Assembly (NCBI GenBank): GCA_900770445.1
Contig: CAAGKO010000018.1
Coordinates: forward strand, 1 to 46,071
Direction: 5' to 3'
Origin: an uncultured Oribacterium sp.
GTDB taxonomy: Bacteria > Bacillota > Clostridia > Lachnospirales > Lachnospiraceae
DNA length: 46,071 bases
Both the position numbers and the translations under genes were made by a program. Below the pieces are notes generated by a model. That model ran no database searches and was not told the DNA's origin. It was given only the letters and a program-made list of their open reading frames with translations. Positions 40,886-46,071 of the stretch are shown one piece after another (the stretch's first letter is position 1; each line of letters begins with the position of its first letter).

Positions 40886-42856
40886 ATGGCAATAGAAAAA
40901 AATGAAAATGAAGATCTGCAGCGTGAAGAGGAGCTCATGAAGGGCTCGTCTGATTATGGCGCAGATCAGATTCAGATTCTGGAAGGACTCGAAGCAGTTC
41001 GGAAGAGACCTGGCATGTATATCGGCAGCACCTCCATCCGTGGTCTTCATCATCTCGTCTATGAGATCGTGGACAACTCCGTTGATGAGGCACTGGCGGG
41101 CTTCTGTGACAGCATCTCCGTCACCATCGAGAAGGATGATTCCATCACCGTACAGGATGACGGTCGAGGCATCCCAGTCGACATTCAGAAGAAGGCCGGC
41201 AAGCCGGCACTCGAGGTCGTCTTTACTGTGCTGCATGCAGGTGGTAAGTTCGGCGGCTCCGGCTATAAGGTATCCGGTGGTCTCCATGGCGTCGGTGCAT
41301 CCGTCGTCAATGCTCTCTCAAGCTGGCTCGAGGTTTCCGTTTTCAAGGGCGGAAAGATCTACAACATGAAGTTCGAGCGCGGTAAGGTAGTACAGCCGAT
41401 GACCATCATCGGTGAGTGCGATGAGAGTCAGCATGGAACGAAGGTTCACTTCCTTCCGGATCCGGAGATCTTCGAAGATACCGTATATGATTACGATACC
41501 CTGAAGGTTCGTCTCCGTGAGACAGCCTTCCTCACGAAGGCGCTGAAAATTACACTGATCGATGCTCGTGAAGGTAAAGAGCAGGAAAAGACCTTCCACT
41601 ACGAGGGTGGTATCAAGGAGTTCGTGCAGTATCTCAACAAGGGCAAGGAGCCACTGTATCCGGATGTCATTTACTGTGAGGGTGAGCGGGATCATGTGTT
41701 CGTTGAGGTCGCGATGCAGCATAATGACTCCTATACCGAGAATACCTATACCTTCGTCAATAACATCAATACCCCGGAGGGGGGAACTCACCTCACCGGT
41801 TTTAAAAACGCGATCACGAAGACCTTTAACGATTATGCACGCAGTCATAAGCTCCTGAAGGACTCGGAGCCGAATCTGAGTGGTGATGATATCCGTGAAG
41901 GTCTCACGACCGTAATTTCTGTAAAAATCGAGGATCCGCAGTTCGAGGGACAGACCAAGCAGAAGCTTGGAAATTCCGAGGCGCAGACCGCGGTTCAGAA
42001 CATCGTCGGTGAGCAGCTCACCTACTATCTCGAGCAGAACCCGAGTGTAGCGCGTGCCATCTGCGAGAAGTCTGTACTCGCTCAGCGTGCGCGTGCAGCG
42101 GCGCGTCGTGCCCGTGATCTTACGAGAAGAAAGTCGGCGCTCGATGGTGTCGGTCTTCCGGGCAAGCTCGTCGACTGTAACTCGAAGGATCCGAATGAGT
42201 GCGAGATCTTCATCGTTGAGGGAGATTCTGCACTGGGCCCTGCAAAGGATGGACGAAATGTACATACCCAGGCTGTGCTGCCGCTCCGTGGTAAGGTACT
42301 GAATGTGCAGAAGGCACGCCTCGACCGCGTATATGCGAATGAAGAAATCAAGGGTATGATCACCGCGTTCGGTACCGGCATCAACGAAGACTTCGATATC
42401 TCGAAGCTTCGTTATAACAAGATCATCATCATGACGGATGCCGATGTCGATGGTGCACATATCGCGACCCTCATGCTGACCTTTATTTACAACTTCATGC
42501 CGGAGCTGATCAAGCAGGGGCATGTATACCTGGCACAGCCACCACTTTTCAATATCACGAAGAACAAGAAGCACTACTACGCTTACTCCGATGAGGAGTA
42601 CCAGGATATTCTGAAGCAGATCGGTGCCGAGGGTACAGATGTATCCCGATTCAAGGGACTAGGTGAGATGGATACCGAGGAGCTCGCAGAGACCACCATG
42701 GATCCGGAAACCAGAACGCTTCTTCGTGTGAACATGAATGATGACGACCGGGCAGATCTCGACGTCACCTTTACCACACTGATGGGCGACCAGGTAGAAC
42801 CGAGACGTGAATTCATCGAGGAGAACGCAAAGTACGTCACCAATCTTGATGTCTGA
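40886..42856 (+). CDS. gyrB: DNA gyrase subunit B
   Basis: 656 residues. GHKL ATPase domain: LEAVRKRPGMYIGS, EIVDNSVDEALAG, DDGRGIP and GGLHGVGASVVNALS. The transducer follows. The TOPRIM domain has EGDSALGPAKDGR (445-457) where most GyrB proteins read EGDSAGGSAKQGR, then LPLRGKVLNVQKAR and MTDADVDGAHI. AAAGGAG lies 9 nt before the ATG. With GyrA it introduces negative supercoils. It is followed 26 nt later by gyrA. Confidence 0.97.
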   Translation: MAIEKNENEDLQREEELMKGSSDYGADQIQILEGLEAVRKRPGMYIGSTSIRGLHHLVYEIVDNSVDEALAGFCDSISVTIEKDDSITVQDDGRGIPVDIQKKAGKPALEVVFTVLHAGGKFGGSGYKVSGGLHGVGASVVNALSSWLEVSVFKGGKIYNMKFERGKVVQPMTIIGECDESQHGTKVHFLPDPEIFEDTVYDYDTLKVRLRETAFLTKALKITLIDAREGKEQEKTFHYEGGIKEFVQYLNKGKEPLYPDVIYCEGERDHVFVEVAMQHNDSYTENTYTFVNNINTPEGGTHLTGFKNAITKTFNDYARSHKLLKDSEPNLSGDDIREGLTTVISVKIEDPQFEGQTKQKLGNSEAQTAVQNIVGEQLTYYLEQNPSVARAICEKSVLAQRARAAARRARDLTRRKSALDGVGLPGKLVDCNSKDPNECEIFIVEGDSALGPAKDGRNVHTQAVLPLRGKVLNVQKARLDRVYANEEIKGMITAFGTGINEDFDISKLRYNKIIIMTDADVDGAHIATLMLTFIYNFMPELIKQGHVYLAQPPLFNITKNKKHYYAYSDEEYQDILKQIGAEGTDVSRFKGLGEMDTEELAETTMDPETRTLLRVNMNDDDRADLDVTFTTLMGDQVEPRREFIEENAKYVTNLDV

Positions 42857-42882
42857 TATTAGTGAATTCGGAGGATAAGATT

Positions 42883-45411
42883 TTGGAGCCAAATGTTTTT
42901 GATAAGGTCCAGGATGTAGATCTTAAGAAGACCATGGAAAACTCGTATATCGATTATGCGATGAGTGTCATCGTATCGAGAGCGATTCCGGATGTCCGGG
43001 ATGGTCTGAAGCCGGTTCAGCGCCGTGTACTCTATTCCTTACAGTCACTCGGTGTAACCCCGGATAAAAAAACGAAGAAGTGTGCCACCATCGTCGGCGA
43101 ATGTATGGGTAAATTCCATCCGCATGGTGACTCTTCGATTTATGGTGCCCTGGTTTATATGGGTCAGAGCTGGTCGATGCGCCATGTCCTGGTCGATAAG
43201 CAGGGAAACTTCGGTTCGGACGATGGCGACTCTCCTGCCGCTATGCGTTATACCGAGGCGAAGATGTCGAAGCTGGCCGGTGAAATGCTCGCCGGCATTA
43301 ACAAGGATACCGTTGACTTCATGCCGAACTTCTCCAACGAGTACGACGAGCCGACGGTGCTGCCGGCGAAGTTCCCAAATCTGATTGTGAACGGTGCCAC
43401 GGGTATAGCGGTCGGCATGGCGACGAATATCCCGCCACATAATCTCCGGGAGGTCATCCGTGCGGTGGACCTCATCATTGACAATCGTATAAAGGATCAG
43501 GAAACGACCCTGGAGGATATCATGAAGGTGATCCCGGGGCCTGATTTCCCGACCGGTGGTATCATCCTCGGCCGTAAGGGCATAGAGGAGGCTTATCGTA
43601 CCGGTCGTGGCAAGATCAAGCTGCGTGCCGTATGCGAGATCGAGCCGATGCAGAACGGAAAGCATCGCATCGTGGTGAAGGAGCTTCCGTACCTCGTCTA
43701 TCGTTCGAGGGTCATCGAAAATATCGCAAATCTGGTCAAGGATAAGAAAATCGACGGCATCACGTATATCAACGATGCCTCCGGTAAGGGATCTACAGCG
43801 AAGATCAACATCGAGCTTCGGAAGGATGTGAATCCGAATGTCATCCTGAACCAGCTTTATAAGCATACCCAGCTGCAGACGACCTTCGGTGTCATCATGC
43901 TCTGCATCGTGAACGGCGAGCCGAAGATCCTGAACCTCCAGCAGATTCTCGAAGAGTATCTGAAGCATCAGGTCAATGTCTTCACCAGACGCACGAAATA
44001 TGATCTCAATAAGGCGCAGGAGCGTGCACATATCTTAGAGGCACTCCTCGTCGCCGTCGATCATATCGATGAGATCGTACATACCATCCGTGCGGCTGCC
44101 AACACGGAGCAGGCGAAGCTGGATCTCTCCGCGAAGTTCGGCTTCGATGAAGGACAGGCACAGGCGATCGTAGACATGCGTCTGCGTGCCCTGACCGGTC
44201 TCGAGCGCGACAAGCTGAAGGATGAGTATGATGAACTCGAAAAGAAAATCGCATACTACAACGAGATTCTCGGTGATCCGAAGAAGATGCTCGGCGTAAT
44301 CAAGGGTGAGATCGATGTCATCGCAGATAAGTATGCAGATGATCGTCTCACGAAGTTCGGCTACGATGATTCCATCGAGGATGAGGATCTGATTCCGGAT
44401 GATGATATCGTGATCGCAGCGACCAGACTCGGTTATGTCAAGCGTATGTCACCGGAGAACTTCAGGCAGCAGAACCGTGGCGGTAAGGGCATCAAGGGCA
44501 TGCAGACCATCAATGATGACATCATCGAGGATCTGTTCATGGCGACGAACCACCACTACATCATGTTCTTTACAAACACCGGACGCTGCTTCCGCATCAA
44601 GGCGTATAATATCCCGGAGGCATCCCGGACCTCCCGTGGTACGGCACTCGTGAATCTTCTGCAGCTCGGACCGGATGAGCATGTCACCGCCAGCTTCGCG
44701 CTGACGGATGATTATCCATCCTCCGATCAGTATCTCCTGCTTGCGACGAAGAACGGTATGGTGAAGAAGACCCCAATCGCGGATTATGCCAATATCCGTA
44801 AGACCGGTCTCATCGCGATGACGCTGCGGGACGATGACCAGCTTATCGAAGCGAAGCTGATCGATGCAGGTGAAGATGTAATGATCGGTACTCGCGATGG
44901 TATGGCAATCCGTTTCAACGAGTCGGATGTACGTGTCACTGGTCGAAGCTCGATGGGTGTACGTGGTATCAGTCTCGACGCAGATGATGAAGTTATCGGC
45001 ATGCAGAAGCTCAGCCAGGGTGACTACGTGCTGGTCGTATCTGAAAAGGGTATGGGCAAGCTGACCCATGTCGATGAGTTTAAGGCCCAGAAACGTGGCG
45101 GTAAGGGTCTCCACTGCTATCGCATCACCGAGAAGACAGGTAAGCTCGTCGGCTTCAAGCTGACCGCGAAGGAGCGGGAGATCATGCTGATCACGAATGA
45201 AGGTGTCATCATCCGTATGTCGCTGAAGGATGCGAAGGATATCGGGCGCAATACCTCCGGCGTGAAGTTCATGAACATCGATCCGGATTCCACGACCGTG
45301 ATTGCCTCGATCGCAAAGGTACGTGAATCGACGACCGAAGCCTATGAGGCAGAGCTCGCGGAGGCCGAAGCGGTTCCAGAGGATACGGAAGACGTTGGAG
45401 AGGATAACTGA
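42883..45411 (+). CDS. gyrA: DNA gyrase subunit A
   Basis: 842 residues from a TTG at 42883: GGAGG (42869-42873) lies 9 nt upstream and the protein then begins (M)EPNVFDKVQDVDLKKT, as in homologues. A GTG at 42862 has no ribosome site. The breakage domain has the catalytic Tyr123 in AAMRYTEA. The quinolone region reads HPHGDSSIYGALVYMGQ (79-95), with Gly88 where most gyrases have Asp or Glu. The C-terminal domain carries the GyrA box QNRGGKG, so this is gyrase and not ParC. The last 25 residues are Glu/Asp/Ala-rich. Confidence 0.97.
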   Translation: MEPNVFDKVQDVDLKKTMENSYIDYAMSVIVSRAIPDVRDGLKPVQRRVLYSLQSLGVTPDKKTKKCATIVGECMGKFHPHGDSSIYGALVYMGQSWSMRHVLVDKQGNFGSDDGDSPAAMRYTEAKMSKLAGEMLAGINKDTVDFMPNFSNEYDEPTVLPAKFPNLIVNGATGIAVGMATNIPPHNLREVIRAVDLIIDNRIKDQETTLEDIMKVIPGPDFPTGGIILGRKGIEEAYRTGRGKIKLRAVCEIEPMQNGKHRIVVKELPYLVYRSRVIENIANLVKDKKIDGITYINDASGKGSTAKINIELRKDVNPNVILNQLYKHTQLQTTFGVIMLCIVNGEPKILNLQQILEEYLKHQVNVFTRRTKYDLNKAQERAHILEALLVAVDHIDEIVHTIRAAANTEQAKLDLSAKFGFDEGQAQAIVDMRLRALTGLERDKLKDEYDELEKKIAYYNEILGDPKKMLGVIKGEIDVIADKYADDRLTKFGYDDSIEDEDLIPDDDIVIAATRLGYVKRMSPENFRQQNRGGKGIKGMQTINDDIIEDLFMATNHHYIMFFTNTGRCFRIKAYNIPEASRTSRGTALVNLLQLGPDEHVTASFALTDDYPSSDQYLLLATKNGMVKKTPIADYANIRKTGLIAMTLRDDDQLIEAKLIDAGEDVMIGTRDGMAIRFNESDVRVTGRSSMGVRGISLDADDEVIGMQKLSQGDYVLVVSEKGMGKLTHVDEFKAQKRGGKGLHCYRITEKTGKLVGFKLTAKEREIMLITNEGVIIRMSLKDAKDIGRNTSGVKFMNIDPDSTTVIASIAKVRESTTEAYEAELAEAEAVPEDTEDVGEDN

Positions 45412-45423
45412 AGCCATCTTACC

Positions 45424-45456
45424 AGAGGGAGCACATCTATATGATGTGCTCCCTCT
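45424..45456 (+). terminator. gyrA terminator
   Basis: A perfect 14-bp stem (AGAGGGAGCACATC and its complement) with a 5-nt loop, followed by CTTCTATCT, a weak T-tract. It lies 12 nt after the stop. Confidence 0.8.
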
Positions 45457-45540
45457 CTTCTATCTCTACAAGCTCTCGTTCAGACAGGATGACAGCCGCA
45501 AAATGGCGAATTTCCGTCGAAAATAAAGGTAAAAAGCGGG

Positions 45541-45569
45541 TTGACATCATGTGAATTTATTGGTACTAT
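45541..45569 (+). promoter_or_regulatory. tRNA-Ser promoter
   Basis: A perfect -35 TTGACA (45541-45546), 17 bp and TACTAT (45564-45569). The leader holds a small GCATCCT/AGGGTGC hairpin with a following TTTTATT (45575-45599) and AGATGATTCATCT (45619-45631), ahead of the tRNA. Confidence 0.75.
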
Positions 45570-45658
45570 AGCTAGGCATCCTTAAAAGGGTGCTTTTATT
45601 AACCATTTTCCCGGTTTGAGATGATTCATCTCCCTTGGCAGGGATCAGAGGTTAATTC

Positions 45659-45748
45659 GGAGTAGTACTCAAGAGGCCGAAGAGGCGCCCCTGCTAAGGG
45701 TGTAGGTCGGATAAAACCGGCGCGAGGGTTCAAATCCCTCCTACTCCG
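45659..45748 (+). tRNA. tRNA-Ser (anticodon GCU)
   Basis: A 90-nt class II tRNA. Acceptor arms GGAGTAG (45659-45665) and CTACTCC (45741-45747) pair fully, with discriminator G. The anticodon loop CTGCTAA (45691-45697) gives anticodon GCU for AGC/AGU codons. A long variable arm follows (about 45703-45722), and the T arm is GAGGGTTCAAATCCCTC. CCA is not encoded. Confidence 0.95.
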
Positions 45749-45762
45749 CTGAGAGTTTTCTA

Positions 45763-45937
45763 TTGACAGACAAATATCTGAAAAATATGAAAATTCTTAT
45801 TGACAGAGATAACACTTTATGATAAAGTATTTTCTCGTCACCAGAAAACAGAGATTCAAATAAAGCGATTTGCTTCTGAATGAATCAAAAATTTCTGAAA
45901 AAAAGTTCTTGACAAGCATAAAACAGTTTGATAGAAT
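45763..45937 (+). promoter_or_regulatory. Three tandem rRNA operon promoters
   Basis: P1 TTGACA (45763) / TATGAA (45786); P2 TTGACA (45800) / TAAAGT (45823); P3 TTGACA (45909) / TAGAAT (45932). Every -35 is a perfect consensus and every spacer is 17 bp. The sequence around P3 is very A-rich upstream (45886-45905), like an UP element. Confidence 0.85.
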
Positions 45938-45943
45938 ATGCAA

Positions 45944-46071
45944 GCTGTCGCAAGACGAGAGCACAACGAACCTTGAAAATCAAAGATCGATTAATACACA
46001 GACCCTGAAGATTCTAAAGAATTTTCAGAGACCAGCAATGGTCAAGCGATCAAAAAGATCGCGCGAATTTA
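45944..46071 (+). ncRNA. rRNA operon 5' leader (partial; 16S rRNA expected just beyond the window)
   Basis: After P3 the transcript contains GAACCTTGAAAATCAAA (about 45968-45984), a phrase usual in Firmicutes pre-16S leaders, then small hairpins GACCA-GCAA-TGGTC (46031-46044) and GCGATC/GATCGC (46046-46061). No mature 16S sequence is reached. Confidence 0.65.

Overview
The window is the chromosomal origin region of a low-GC Gram-positive bacterium (Firmicutes, class Clostridia, most likely family Lachnospiraceae). The layout rpmH-rnpA-yidD-yidC-jag / mnmE-mnmG-rsmG / parA-parB on one side and dnaA-dnaN-recF-gyrB-gyrA-rrn on the other is the classic Firmicutes oriC arrangement. The Lachnospiraceae placement rests on the ParABS operon carrying DUF4446, the lipoproteins with Ala/Thr/Glu-rich linkers and the overall protein similarity; it is an inference, not a search result. 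No sporulation gene is certain here.

Region 1 (1-5,200) looks accessory. On the left edge the 5' end of a group IIC intron (minus strand) sits just behind a Rho-independent terminator hairpin. It is followed by a hipBA toxin-antitoxin operon and a convergent 986-residue primase-helicase of the TOTE conflict-system type with a PLD-like tail. These genes are visibly more AT-rich than the block to their right. An inverted repeat and a 17-nt palindrome lie at the right border.

Region 2 (5,200-24,850) holds metabolic and housekeeping genes, mostly on the minus strand: hflX-ylmH (ribosome rescue), a Lit-type lipoprotein transacylase, a trigger-factor-like FKBP lipoprotein, lepB with a zinc-ribbon insert next to an M18 aminopeptidase, pckA with a CcpA-like site just after its promoter, a lipoprotein form of CbiK, dinB overlapping a HAD phosphatase gene, an LTA-synthase-like sulfatase, an HD hydrolase and rsmA. 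A 224-nt imperfect palindrome lies between cbiK and dinB.

Region 3 (22,364-36,448, minus strand) contains parA-parB-DUF4446-an 827-residue membrane-anchored protein. Four parS sites lie in the parA leader and a fifth inside rsmG. Upstream are rsmG plus a DMT permease, mnmE-mnmG, and rpmH-rnpA-yidD-yidC-jag.

Region 4 (36,449-46,071, plus strand) carries a bipartite oriC (DnaA boxes upstream of dnaA, and an AT-rich unwinding-type element between dnaA and dnaN), dnaA, dnaN, recF, gyrB and gyrA (TTG start), tRNA-Ser(GCU), and three tandem rRNA promoters that lead into an rRNA operon beyond the window. The yaaA/rlbA gene often found between dnaN and recF is missing. No CRISPR array, prophage or complete insertion sequence was seen.
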